A stretch of DNA of 64,000 bases, from the NCBI GenBank assembly GCA_017540585.1, contig JAFYAT010000078.1, forward strand, positions 36,152-100,151, given 5' to 3'. Under the pieces are notes generated by a model that saw only the letters and a program-made list of their open reading frames with translations, did no database searches and was not told the DNA's origin. Made by a program: the position numbers and the translations under genes. The DNA is from Bacteroidaceae bacterium. Its GTDB lineage: Bacteria > Bacteroidota > Bacteroidia > Bacteroidales > Bacteroidaceae. Shown piece by piece: positions 24,742 through 33,292 of the stretch. The first letter of the stretch is position 1; each line of letters opens with the position of its first letter.

Positions 24742-25431
24742 ATGAAACAGATATTCAACATACTTACAATATTGACACTTTGTACCTCAGCATTTACTTT
24801 TGTTTCTTGTCAGGAGACAGATGCTGCAAGCGACTATGACAACTGGGAAGAGCGTAATCAGGCTTTTGTCGATTCCATTGCAAGGGTTTGTGCAGCAAAT
24901 GAGGATGGCAAATGGGTCAAGTTCTGTGCATTTAATCTTGACCCTGAGGTCGAGAAAGTGAACGTGAATAACAATCATTATATCTATGTACACAAGAATG
25001 TTGATGGCACTGGTTCATATCGTCCACAGTATAAAGATATCGTAAGAGTACACTATCTTGGTCATCTGATTCCATCAGATACGTACAAGAATGGTTATAT
25101 TTTCGATAAGTCATACAATGGATACACTCTAAACGAGAAGATAGATGTACCAAGATTGTATAGTGTGGGTAGCATGACAATAGGAATATCTACTGCCATA
25201 ATGCAGATGGTTGAGGGGGATGACTGGACTGTGTATATACCGTATGAACTTGGGTTCGGTACAGAGGATTGTAATATCGTTCAAGGATACTCTCTACAGT
25301 ACCCTAATGTTCCTTCCAGTTCTGTTGAAAAGAAATATTCATCTGTTCATGGTTGTTCTACGCTTATCTATAATTTTAAGTTTGCTAAGGTGTATAAGTA
25401 TGGCGTAGATACCGATTATACGTGGTACTGA
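24742..25431 (+). CDS. FKBP-type peptidyl-prolyl isomerase-like lipoprotein
   Basis: The start at 24742 gives a lipoprotein signal with lipobox FVSC (Cys23); the frame upstream is repeat sequence. The 229-residue protein has one FKBP-like domain: VRVHYLGHLI, YIFDKSYNGY, a helix STAIMQMVEGDDWTVYIPYELGFG and a final strand STLIYNFKFAKV. FKBPs catalyse cis-trans isomerisation at proline. The domain lacks some aromatic pocket residues, so activity is uncertain. As a lipoprotein it would act in the periplasm or at the outer membrane, perhaps in folding of exported proteins. It lies downstream of glyS. Confidence 0.85.
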   Translation: MKQIFNILTILTLCTSAFTFVSCQETDAASDYDNWEERNQAFVDSIARVCAANEDGKWVKFCAFNLDPEVEKVNVNNNHYIYVHKNVDGTGSYRPQYKDIVRVHYLGHLIPSDTYKNGYIFDKSYNGYTLNEKIDVPRLYSVGSMTIGISTAIMQMVEGDDWTVYIPYELGFGTEDCNIVQGYSLQYPNVPSSSVEKKYSSVHGCSTLIYNFKFAKVYKYGVDTDYTWY

Positions 25432-25505
25432 GTTTTTTAGTTGATACGTATAAATGCTAATATTTACAATTCTTATAATAAGAGAAATTATTTTTAATCA
25501 TTAAT

Positions 25506-25549
25506 AGGCAATCATTGTTATGATAAGTAACAAAGAATTGCCTTTTTTC
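25506..25549 (+). terminator. Terminator after the FKBP lipoprotein gene
   Basis: AGGCAAT..TTGTTA pairs with TAACAA..ATTGCCT, followed by TTTTTTCTT. The rest of 25432-25758 holds only a promoter. Confidence 0.8.
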
Positions 25550-25578
25550 TTGTGTTATGATGTTTTTTGTCTATTTCC

Positions 25579-25609
25579 TTGTCTTCTTTTCTTTTTTTTT
25601 CTATCTTTG
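25579..25609 (+). promoter_or_regulatory. Promoter (TTG-N20-TATCTTTG) upstream of the 25.8 kb lipoprotein
   Basis: TTG 25579-25581 and TATCTTTG 25602-25609, about 150 bases before the ATG. Confidence 0.65.
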
Positions 25610-25758
25610 CAAAAGAAATCAATGCAAGCCCTATTAAGTGAGGTCTTAACTAACTTTCATTTTGATAGCAATGCAAGATTTTAATACACCTATTCTTTTT
25701 GAGTAATTTTACAAATAAGAACTGTTGTGTTATATTTATTAACTATTAAATTATTTTT

Positions 25759-26559
25759 ATGTTTAAATTTAAATTTTTATTCTTATCATTGTCTATAATG
25801 ACATTGATATTTTCATGTAGTAATGAATCTGATTTGACTTCGATTGAAGAAGAGATTCCAACTGACGAAAAGGTAATTATCAACTACAAAGGTCAGGTCT
25901 ATGAGGTTACAACTGCAGATTTTGAAGACCCTATGTTTTCTGTACAGAATCCTGTTTTCTATTCTGTTTTCAAAAAAGAACTTGAGGATAAGCAGTATGC
26001 TATGGAAGAAAATGAAGATGGTAGTGTTAGTATTTATGACTCTGTGGAGGAATTAATGGAATCAAAGGGCTTAGAAGTTCCAGAATCATCTCACATGACT
26101 AGAGGTACTTATATGTCACAACCTGAATTGGTGGGTGCTGCAGCTGTAACTTTATGGGATGATACTGGATATTCTGACAGAAATTATACTTTTCAAACAA
26201 ATGATTATTTTGAGTTACCAAATCTTAAGAGCTTTTATTATTACTTTGCACCTTATAGAGGTTTTCATGCTTTTAATGATAAAACGTCTGCTTTAAAGGT
26301 ATATGATAGGCGTGGAGAAGGTTGTATGGACAAAAGGGTAGTATTCTTGGGATATAAAGATACAGATTTTCGTGGAAGTGTTTTGACTTGTGTGGTAGAT
26401 TATCCAATACAAATACCTACAATTTCTACTAGAAGAGATTGCAAAGAGGTTCGTATTCATTCACATAGAAGACTAAAGAGCATTGGATGGAATGATAAGA
26501 TAAGTTCAATAAAGTTGTTTATAGCTAAAGCGGAAGATTATCCTATCGATCATGATTAA
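25759..26559 (+). CDS. Lipoprotein with predicted beta/gamma-crystallin-like calcium-binding domains
   Basis: A 266-residue protein with lipobox IFSC (Cys20). Residues 30-110 are acidic. The C-terminal half, from about residue 125, looks like two beta/gamma-crystallin-type Greek-key units. Each ends with the motif (N/D)(N/D)xx(S/T)S: NDKTSA at 173-178 and NDKISS at 245-250, the second complete. Strands such as AAVTLWDDTGYSDRNYTF and RVVFLGYKDTDFRGSVL fit the preceding edge strands of that fold. Such domains often bind Ca2+. Function is unknown; a cell-surface role is inferred from the lipid anchor. The gene and its surroundings are visibly more AT-rich than the housekeeping genes and it stands alone, which could mean acquisition by transfer. 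Confidence 0.65.
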   Translation: MFKFKFLFLSLSIMTLIFSCSNESDLTSIEEEIPTDEKVIINYKGQVYEVTTADFEDPMFSVQNPVFYSVFKKELEDKQYAMEENEDGSVSIYDSVEELMESKGLEVPESSHMTRGTYMSQPELVGAAAVTLWDDTGYSDRNYTFQTNDYFELPNLKSFYYYFAPYRGFHAFNDKTSALKVYDRRGEGCMDKRVVFLGYKDTDFRGSVLTCVVDYPIQIPTISTRRDCKEVRIHSHRRLKSIGWNDKISSIKLFIAKAEDYPIDHD

Positions 26560-26704
26560 TCCAATATGTTGATTCGAATTAAAATAATAAATCATTTATG
26601 CTTTTTTCTTATGTTAATTCATCGAAATCTGAATGTAAAAAAGGAAAAGTGAATAGTTGTTATTAATACGCTGATTTATTATTTTATATATTGCAATATT
26701 TATC

Positions 26705-26757
26705 GTTGCGCGTCAATCACCTTAAAGTCCTCGACTTTGTGGCGATTGACGCGCAAC
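26705..26757. repeat. Hairpin with 14-bp perfect outer stem
   Basis: GTTGCGCGTCAATC (26705-26718) pairs with GATTGACGCGCAAC (26744-26757). An inner AAAGTC/GACTTT pair extends it. It could be a terminator for the gene at 25.8 kb, but no T run follows directly. Confidence 0.8.
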
Positions 26758-26904
26758 TTTTAATTCATAGTTCTCAACTTCTGCGTTATTGTTGCGCAAC
26801 ATTGGCGCAAAAGTTCTCAACCTTGAAATTTGTGGTGGTTATAAACGAAAATTTATAAAATTAAAGAAAATTTTTGCATCTTAATGCACATCATAATAAT
26901 ATTT

Positions 26905-26996
26905 TTTAGACACGAATTATCATTAATAAAACGCGAATAACCATTAATTTTTTTGTGATTATTCGTGAATAATTGGTGATAATTCGTGTCTCTAAA
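26905..26996. repeat. Inverted repeat of the ACACGAATTATCAT family, compact copy
   Basis: TTTAGACACGAATTATCA (26905-26922) is inverted at 26977-26996 (TGATAATTCGTGTCTCTAAA). CGCGAATAA and TTATTCGTG form an inner pair. Related sequence occurs at 48914-49103. Confidence 0.8.
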
Positions 26997-27061
26997 CATA
27001 GAAAGAAAATTTTCTTTAATTTTCTAAATTTTCGTTCTTAAATAAGCTCGTTTAACAGCTA

Positions 27062-27724
27062 TTAAACATCTGTTAAATGGATGTTAAAAGTTTCTCCGTT
27101 GAAAGTGATAGTTTGAGGAAGGTATTCACAGTATAGCTCATCAAGAATGTATAGACGGAAACGGACGGTCTTTCCGTAGTCGTCTTGATTGCCACATACA
27201 CGGAACTGTACGATTGACCTACCGAGGTAATCCTTCATTGTTCCTTCTCCACGACATTCTCCGTCTATGTATGCTGCTATACGCATCCTTGATGCGTCAA
27301 ATGGCTTTCCTCCAATCTCTATAGTTGCATATACAATCGTTTCGTCAGGGAAGTCATACTGTGGTGTTGTCCATCGTGGCATGACACACACATAGCATGA
27401 ATCTATGAGGCTATGGTATGATGAATATGCCTTGACGTACGTCTCTCCTGTCTTGGTGGCAATGATATTGTTGTCTTTGATAGAGAGGATAGTACTTGTT
27501 GTTTTCCAGAATACATTGGCATCCGGCAATACAGGTGTATATATAGGAGATAAAGAGAACGTGTCGCCCTCCATGATATAGACGGTATCACGATTAAGGT
27601 GCATTGCATATCCGTTCTCTTCAATCTCGTCAAAATCGTAATCTACGAGACCGCAAGAGGTGATGACAATGCTTATCATTGTCATCATCCCAAGGACTGA
27701 TATGTAATGCTTCAATTTGTTCAT
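27062..27724 (-). CDS. Lipoprotein with BIG2-like and Cys-motif beta domains (fourth gene of surface operon)
   Basis: A 220-residue protein with lipobox ITSC (Cys24). Residues 40-115 resemble a bacterial Ig-like group 2 domain (RDTVYIMEGDTFSLSPIYTP, then GETYVKAYSS). Residues 130-190 form a second beta domain with AYIDGECRGEG (151-161). The same motif occurs twice in the protein encoded by the first gene of this operon. The last residues (NIHLTDV, stop) are encoded by a repeat also found at 17.3 kb. It is separated by 17 bases from the upstream TANFOR-like gene, so co-transcription is likely. It is probably surface-exposed; no enzyme motif. Confidence 0.7.
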   Translation of the reverse strand: MNKLKHYISVLGMMTMISIVITSCGLVDYDFDEIEENGYAMHLNRDTVYIMEGDTFSLSPIYTPVLPDANVFWKTTSTILSIKDNNIIATKTGETYVKAYSSYHSLIDSCYVCVMPRWTTPQYDFPDETIVYATIEIGGKPFDASRMRIAAYIDGECRGEGTMKDYLGRSIVQFRVCGNQDDYGKTVRFRLYILDELYCEYLPQTITFNGETFNIHLTDV

Positions 27725-27741
27725 CTTGTTTTGTGAATCTC

Positions 27742-29235
27742 TTAATATATTTTCTTCATCAGTTTATCTGCAAGATATTCCGTCTTCTGTATTGATGAGT
27801 AGTGGACCTGAGCATTGCGAGCCGCAGTCTTTGCCTTGCTGACAGCCTCTACACATTCAGCATGTAAGATATCGAAACTTGTACCATTGTGTGGTTCTCT
27901 GTCCTTACTTGGCAGACGTTCCAGTCGCTGAAGGGTGAGATATGCTGCTTTGTATTGGATAGCAGCTATGTCCGAAGCCTCTTCTGCATCCCTTAGATAC
28001 CTCTTGATATTGGCTTGTCCGTTCTTGGTGCTATCTGTTATTCCAGCTTTCTTTGCCGCAGCATGACTCATGTTACGAATCTGTGCAATGTTGTTGCGTA
28101 TGTCGCGGAGACAAAGCCTTGATATGGAATCGCACTCTTTGGTGCGGGCTTCCATCATTAGTACTGTCTCCGTACAGTCCATTATCTTCTGTATATGGTC
28201 ATCAATGGAAAGGGTGTCGTCATCATCCTCTTCATATATTCCATCTGTAAAAGCAAGAAGTTCCTTGTCTTGGAGTGTATCGGACGGTTCTACCGAGCGA
28301 AGATGTGTCGGTACAATCCTAAATGGTCGTATATCACTCTTGCCACGGTTTTCTACAAGTACATAGTCGAGTGTTCCCATAGTCCTTGACTCGGCTGTAA
28401 CTTGAGCAGCGTATAACTTGGTTGGCGACATACGTTTGAGAACGTAATCGGATGGTATTACACATACTGGCGACATGAGGTTACGGATGTGATACACGGC
28501 AGGATTATTATCCATTGCATGGTCTATCGGTTGTCCTGGTAGTACTTCAACAACTTTCAGAGAGTATGTGTAGCGTACATTGACAGGATTGGACAGGATA
28601 ATTGATTCTGTCCACGAGAACATTGCATTTAGCGGATCAACCTCAGCATGGTGACTCTGTGTTGCAGAATTAATGACTGGTGCAATCAACTGTGGAGCCT
28701 TGGCGAGGTAGCTTACGGAAAAAGTAGCCGTACTGCTGACTGGGTTACTTACCATGACAGGACTTGCATACTTCGGATTATGCCACTTGTAGGCAGCAAC
28801 AGTCATCTGATACATACCTTCAGGAAGTAGTCCGAATGAGCCACCACTATAACCGCTCATAAGACGGCTGGATACTTTTATATTCTTTGATGACAGATGT
28901 CCGAACTGATGTTTAAGGTCTGCCATTGTTATGTGCAACGTACGCAGAGGTGCTATGGTTATCGGCATCTTTGGTTGTATGTCGGCAGGAGTGGCGAGTA
29001 CGCTTATCCTCTCTGGGTAGTTGCAGTCTATGTTCATCGCCAGATATACGTTCTGTATCTCTGATGTCGTGTTCGTAATGCTTATGTTGAAGTATTTACC
29101 AGGGTTGTCAATATACATCAATGCCTGGGGTGGTAACACTTGTTGTATTGGTACAACTGTTACCATCACGTCTTGTGCAAGCATCTTGATGATGTAAAGC
29201 ATTGCAAATAGTGATATTGCCAATCTGCGTGTCAT
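27742..29235 (-). CDS. TANFOR domain-like secreted protein (third gene of surface operon)
   Basis: A 497-residue protein with a signal peptide (MTRRLAISLFAMLYIIKMLAQ). The N-terminal 200 residues resemble the TANFOR domain of Bacteroidetes surface proteins: VTVVPIQQVLPPQ, FNISITNTTSEIQNVYLAMNI and LLPEGMYQMTVAAYKW. A beta-rich middle (Fn3-like, FSWTESIILSNPVNVRYTYSLKV) follows. Residues from about 330 are acidic and then helical with Ala/Lys/Glu/Gln patterns (RYLRDAEEASDIAAIQ, AVSKAKTAARNAQVHYSS), suggesting a coiled stalk. The biochemical role of TANFOR proteins is not known to me. The gene lies 30 bases from the upstream barrel gene and 17 bases from the downstream lipoprotein gene. Confidence 0.68.
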   Translation of the reverse strand: MTRRLAISLFAMLYIIKMLAQDVMVTVVPIQQVLPPQALMYIDNPGKYFNISITNTTSEIQNVYLAMNIDCNYPERISVLATPADIQPKMPITIAPLRTLHITMADLKHQFGHLSSKNIKVSSRLMSGYSGGSFGLLPEGMYQMTVAAYKWHNPKYASPVMVSNPVSSTATFSVSYLAKAPQLIAPVINSATQSHHAEVDPLNAMFSWTESIILSNPVNVRYTYSLKVVEVLPGQPIDHAMDNNPAVYHIRNLMSPVCVIPSDYVLKRMSPTKLYAAQVTAESRTMGTLDYVLVENRGKSDIRPFRIVPTHLRSVEPSDTLQDKELLAFTDGIYEEDDDDTLSIDDHIQKIMDCTETVLMMEARTKECDSISRLCLRDIRNNIAQIRNMSHAAAKKAGITDSTKNGQANIKRYLRDAEEASDIAAIQYKAAYLTLQRLERLPSKDREPHNGTSFDILHAECVEAVSKAKTAARNAQVHYSSIQKTEYLADKLMKKIY

Positions 29236-29265
29236 ATTAATTGCTTTGTCTTTATTCTTATTGTT

Positions 29266-30942
29266 TTATTTTGCAATACTGAAAGTGTAAGCGTAGTTGA
29301 GACTCACTGTTAAGTCTGTTCCCTTGAAGTCGGTTCCTGCTAATACAGAGTTTACGTCAGTATATTTGTTCAGTCCCATACTTGCAGAGAATAGATGTAC
29401 CTTGTTGAGTGTGTAACTTGCTGACAGTTCCAAGCCTAAGGAGAAGCTGTTGTCACCATTGGTTATTCTGTTATTGCATACGGATAATGTTGCCGAAGCA
29501 TCAAGCTTGCTATCGCTGAGGAAAGAACGGTTAGCTGTGACGGAACATATATCGCTTGTGTATTCCGTTGAATAGCCTCGTGTATTCTGATGACTATATG
29601 CTCCTGTAAAGTTCATGGCAAGTGCATCAACATCTACTCCATACGAACAACCTGCTGCAAGAGTCTTGACATCGCTTTCGCCTACTGTTATTCGGTTTAG
29701 ATTGTTGTTCTCTGTATAGTTGAGTGATAGTCCTATGTTATGTTCAAGCCCTGTGGTCTCAAAGCAGTATGATGGCATAAGACTATAACTCATCATACGG
29801 CGGTGTATCCTTTGTTCATCATTTATTGCTATTGCTCCGTCTTTCTGGTTCTGTACGTAGCCGTTGAAGAGTGCACTGAGGTTGATATGGTCTGTCAAGC
29901 GACTTGATGCACACACATTATATATATAGCTATACGTCGTGTATAGTTGTTCGCCTGATACATTGTCCGACTGTCGTGCTATGGAACCAGAAAGAGCAAC
30001 CTTGTTGAAGAGAAAAGAACTGGCAGTAAGTCCAAGACTCTCGTAGTTGTTCATCATGTAGTATGTGCCGAGTGACGTATAGTCTGGTTGTACTATCCTG
30101 TAACAGAGCGAAGCGTTGACGTAAGGTAGGTGTACGTTAGCACTTATATCACCTGCAAACCGTGAGAGGGTACTGTAACGTGTGTCAAATACATTGTCAA
30201 ATGTTGTTGTGGTATTCAATTCATCAGCTTCCGTATCCGTTGAGAATGCAGATGTGGCAAGGTTGGTCGAGACAGACAGCCAGTCATACACATTATATCC
30301 TGCTTTGATACCAAGTACGAGACTTTCCTGAGGTTTAATGGTACTGTGATAGATATCGCCGAGAGAGCTGAGACAGTCGTATGCACGTAATAGATACACG
30401 TCGGCATAATACTTTTTGCCGTCAGTGTAGCCAGCCTTGAATCCCCATCCCATACGTTTGTACTGAGGAGAGCGTGCATGAGGGTCTGTAGGGTCATCAT
30501 TGACAGCATTGCGAAGCTTTCCATAGAAGAATCCTCCATGCCAGTTGGTGTCCTTGTATTCCAGTCCTACACCATTGAAGGACATATTCATCATGTAGCT
30601 ATTGAATTCCATAGATGACAGTCCTATGAATCCTTGCCATTTTCCATACGATGGAGAGAGACTGAAAGCTACGCTCGGATGGTCAAAGTCAAGAGTACTA
30701 TTGGTGTAATAAAAAGAGAAAGGCATATTCACACCATACAGATTGATATTGCCATAGGCATACATGGCATTACTCATAGGTGACGAGAAACCGTCACCTG
30801 ATGAGGAATACCTGTATGTGTTCTGCGACCCCACCGCTCCTGTTATCATCAGTGGCGATGCCTTGGATATCTGAGATATGTTCTGCGAACTTGCACATAC
30901 ACAGGTACCAAAGGATAGAGCCAGTAATGTCAATCTGTTCAT
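29266..30942 (-). CDS. Predicted outer-membrane beta-barrel protein (second gene of surface operon)
   Basis: A 558-residue protein with a signal peptide (MNRLTLLALSFGTCVCASSQ). The rest is dominated by alternating polar and aromatic residues in short amphipathic stretches typical of barrel strands (LNLSALFNGYVQNQ, EHNIGLSLNYTENNN). It ends with the strand TDLTVSLNYAYTFSI. I do not recognise a named porin family. In context, it may anchor or export the neighbouring secreted proteins. The start lies 53 bases from the end of the upstream gene, on the same strand. Confidence 0.62.
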   Translation of the reverse strand: MNRLTLLALSFGTCVCASSQNISQISKASPLMITGAVGSQNTYRYSSSGDGFSSPMSNAMYAYGNINLYGVNMPFSFYYTNSTLDFDHPSVAFSLSPSYGKWQGFIGLSSMEFNSYMMNMSFNGVGLEYKDTNWHGGFFYGKLRNAVNDDPTDPHARSPQYKRMGWGFKAGYTDGKKYYADVYLLRAYDCLSSLGDIYHSTIKPQESLVLGIKAGYNVYDWLSVSTNLATSAFSTDTEADELNTTTTFDNVFDTRYSTLSRFAGDISANVHLPYVNASLCYRIVQPDYTSLGTYYMMNNYESLGLTASSFLFNKVALSGSIARQSDNVSGEQLYTTYSYIYNVCASSRLTDHINLSALFNGYVQNQKDGAIAINDEQRIHRRMMSYSLMPSYCFETTGLEHNIGLSLNYTENNNLNRITVGESDVKTLAAGCSYGVDVDALAMNFTGAYSHQNTRGYSTEYTSDICSVTANRSFLSDSKLDASATLSVCNNRITNGDNSFSLGLELSASYTLNKVHLFSASMGLNKYTDVNSVLAGTDFKGTDLTVSLNYAYTFSIAK

Positions 30943-30995
30943 TTGAATGGATAGATGTTATGCCTTGCCTTTTGTCTTATGTCGGAGAGTTAACT

Positions 30996-33047
30996 TTACT
31001 TCTTTATTTTCCTTACACCATTATTATATTTGACAACATATACACCATGAGTCATGCTATTGACCTTACGTCCTGTTATGTCATGAATCTCTATGGTGTC
31101 AGTTCCCTTTGTGTTAGCAAAAGAAACACCAGTTGTAACCTCGTCACTGGTTAAGTGGACTGGGTTGCTCAATGAACCTGCCATGTTGGAGTATTTGAGT
31201 GACTCGTTTAGGTCTGTTAATTCTCCAGTCTGCTTATTGTATAACTTGAATTTGACGTTTTCTCCGGATTTGCCAGCAACATTCACGAACATATTGCCTG
31301 ACTCAGATGCACTACCTTCGCCACGACACTCGTCGCCAACAAATGCACCTATGCTATAGTTCTCTGGATTGTCGATACCATCAAGTGAAGCTACTATGGC
31401 CATGTTATCAGCAAATCTTGTTGCATCGTATGTCCATGGTGATGATACATTGTCAATATCTTTTGCTACACGCAATCTTGCGAAAGATATTGGCGATGAT
31501 GCCAGACTATTTACCATTGAATTGCAAGTGTATGTAATGTTATCATCAAAGTGCATTGTCACGTTGCTTGACCTTGTGGAATAATACATATAACCCTTTC
31601 CAGCTTCAAAGAGGAAACTTGTTGAGGCTTGCCATTTTGTACCATCATACTCAGTAAAGCCGTTCTTTCCGATAACCTTGTCACCCTTTGCAGGTGTGAA
31701 ACCGAGTGCTTTAGTGAGCTGACTTGCTGTAAGGTCAAGCTGGTAAGGATTGTTGAACCAGTTGTAACCCTTGCGTATTTGTTTAGTAACAGCATAGCCG
31801 TTGCTTGTCTTATGTCCTGATGAGAATTGTGTTTCGCCATTTGTCTTGACCTTATACATGCCGTCATTCACGTTGAAGTCGGTTATGTCTCCGAATAATC
31901 CGTATGAAGGGTCGTTGTAAAGCAAGCCAAATTGTGAACGTACATCTGCAATGTTTGTCTTTGCCCAGTCGGTATATTTGCCATCATTACCTATCAACCT
32001 TATGCTGTTTGTCACGTCGTCTGTTGCATACAATGACAACCATGACCAACCCTCAGGAAGGTAATATGTGTCATCTACCGTTACTGTGCCAGTCTCTTTG
32101 TTGTCTGTTGACATGAATACGACACCATCATACAGAACCTTGTATGTCGCCTGTCCGACTATGTTTGCCCATAAATTGAAGTACCACTTGTCATTCTTTC
32201 TCTCGTATGATACACGTACCATAGGAACTCCATTGATTTCTGGGAACTGGAACTCCACAAGTGACGGATCGAAAATGCTACCTATAAGATTAGGTAGGCT
32301 TATACTTGCTGATGTAAATCGTGTGAGGTTGAGCGAAGCGGGAAAGTTGAAACTTACTGGATAGGAAGCCGTAAGTTCTGTGCTACACTCTTTCTTGAAC
32401 TGCTCTGAGCCATACTTAGGACCTGTTACGGTACACTTGAGTGGCATCTCTGCACATTCGCCAATGATGTTCAGCTTGTCACCAGATACGGTAAAATTGC
32501 TTGCCCCGTACGTGTTCCAAGAGAATGAGAGTGTGCTCAGTACGCTTGAACGGTTCGAAGGAGTGATGTCCTTGCCTTTTGCATTTTTATATATGTAAGT
32601 GTATGTGAGTGTTTCCTGACGTGGAAGGTCAGCTGTTACACATAATGGAGTGGTAGTTCTAATACCCGTTATGGCAGACAAATCAAGGTTAACCATAGCA
32701 GTCTCTTTCGTAAACTTTGAATCCGAAACAGGTTGAAGTCCGTACTCCAGTCCCTTGTGATAAACCTTATATTCGATAGTCTTGTTTATGTCATCGTCAT
32801 TTCCTACAACACGCAGACTGTATTTGCCATTGGCGACAGGTGTTTTTGCTGTGGCACGACATTGTCCGTCAATGAACGCAGCAAGTTCGACAATGGAGTC
32901 AGCCGTAGCCACTCCACCGTTTATCTTGAGAGATACATACACTGGACTTTCTGTAGGATAATCATATATGCTTGCTGGAGTCCAGTGATCAGCCCATGAA
33001 TAGCTGCAAGCCAGCAATAGCGTAGATAGTGAAACGATTTTTTTCAT
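30996..33047 (-). CDS. Secreted multidomain protein with two Cys-motif domains and sorting-type tail (first gene of surface operon)
   Basis: A 683-residue protein with a signal peptide (MKKIVSLSTLLLACSYSWA). A beta domain at the N-terminus carries AFIDGQCR (57-64). A second copy near the C-terminus carries GAFVGDECRGEG (567-578). Between them are Ig-like strands and a module beginning LPEGWSWLSLYA with a later GKGYMYYS, found in other Bacteroidetes surface proteins. The last 40 residues (IEIHDITGRKVNSMTHGVYVVKYN) resemble a type IX sorting tail. It is the first of four genes, divergent from the hybrid regulator 245 bases away. Function unknown; probably surface-exposed. Confidence 0.72.
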   Translation of the reverse strand: MKKIVSLSTLLLACSYSWADHWTPASIYDYPTESPVYVSLKINGGVATADSIVELAAFIDGQCRATAKTPVANGKYSLRVVGNDDDINKTIEYKVYHKGLEYGLQPVSDSKFTKETAMVNLDLSAITGIRTTTPLCVTADLPRQETLTYTYIYKNAKGKDITPSNRSSVLSTLSFSWNTYGASNFTVSGDKLNIIGECAEMPLKCTVTGPKYGSEQFKKECSTELTASYPVSFNFPASLNLTRFTSASISLPNLIGSIFDPSLVEFQFPEINGVPMVRVSYERKNDKWYFNLWANIVGQATYKVLYDGVVFMSTDNKETGTVTVDDTYYLPEGWSWLSLYATDDVTNSIRLIGNDGKYTDWAKTNIADVRSQFGLLYNDPSYGLFGDITDFNVNDGMYKVKTNGETQFSSGHKTSNGYAVTKQIRKGYNWFNNPYQLDLTASQLTKALGFTPAKGDKVIGKNGFTEYDGTKWQASTSFLFEAGKGYMYYSTRSSNVTMHFDDNITYTCNSMVNSLASSPISFARLRVAKDIDNVSSPWTYDATRFADNMAIVASLDGIDNPENYSIGAFVGDECRGEGSASESGNMFVNVAGKSGENVKFKLYNKQTGELTDLNESLKYSNMAGSLSNPVHLTSDEVTTGVSFANTKGTDTIEIHDITGRKVNSMTHGVYVVKYNNGVRKIKK

Positions 33048-33292
33048 AATATTCTGATGTTAGTTGATTATTATATTTCACCTGATTTTGTTCTTATTCT
33101 TCGTGGCAAATATACATTTTTTCATTTAGAAAGCATTTAATTTGATAACATAAAAATAGAATTGTGAAACATTTGTTATATTTTATGATGAATTTATGAT
33201 ACAATAATAACTCTTTTTGAATATTTTTTGGACTTTTTTATGGTTATGATGAATAATAATTGTACTTTTGCATTACAGAAACCAGAACATCT
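33048..33292. promoter_or_regulatory. Divergent promoter region between surface operon and hybrid regulator
   Basis: 245 AT-rich bases. A TATATTTG element on the minus strand at 33107-33114 serves the surface operon, and TACTTTTG at 33263-33270 on the plus strand serves the regulator. Neither has a clear -33 TTG at ideal spacing, which would suit promoters that need an activator. Confidence 0.6.

Larger units (their letters stand above)
26560..27061. other. AT-rich intergenic region with two long hairpins
   Basis: 502 bases between convergent genes. It holds the hairpin at 26705-26757, a GTTGCGCAAC palindrome near 26789, the ACACGAATTATCA palindrome at 26905-26996 and an AAAATTTTCTTTAATTTTC A/T block. 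No gene was found. Confidence 0.6.
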
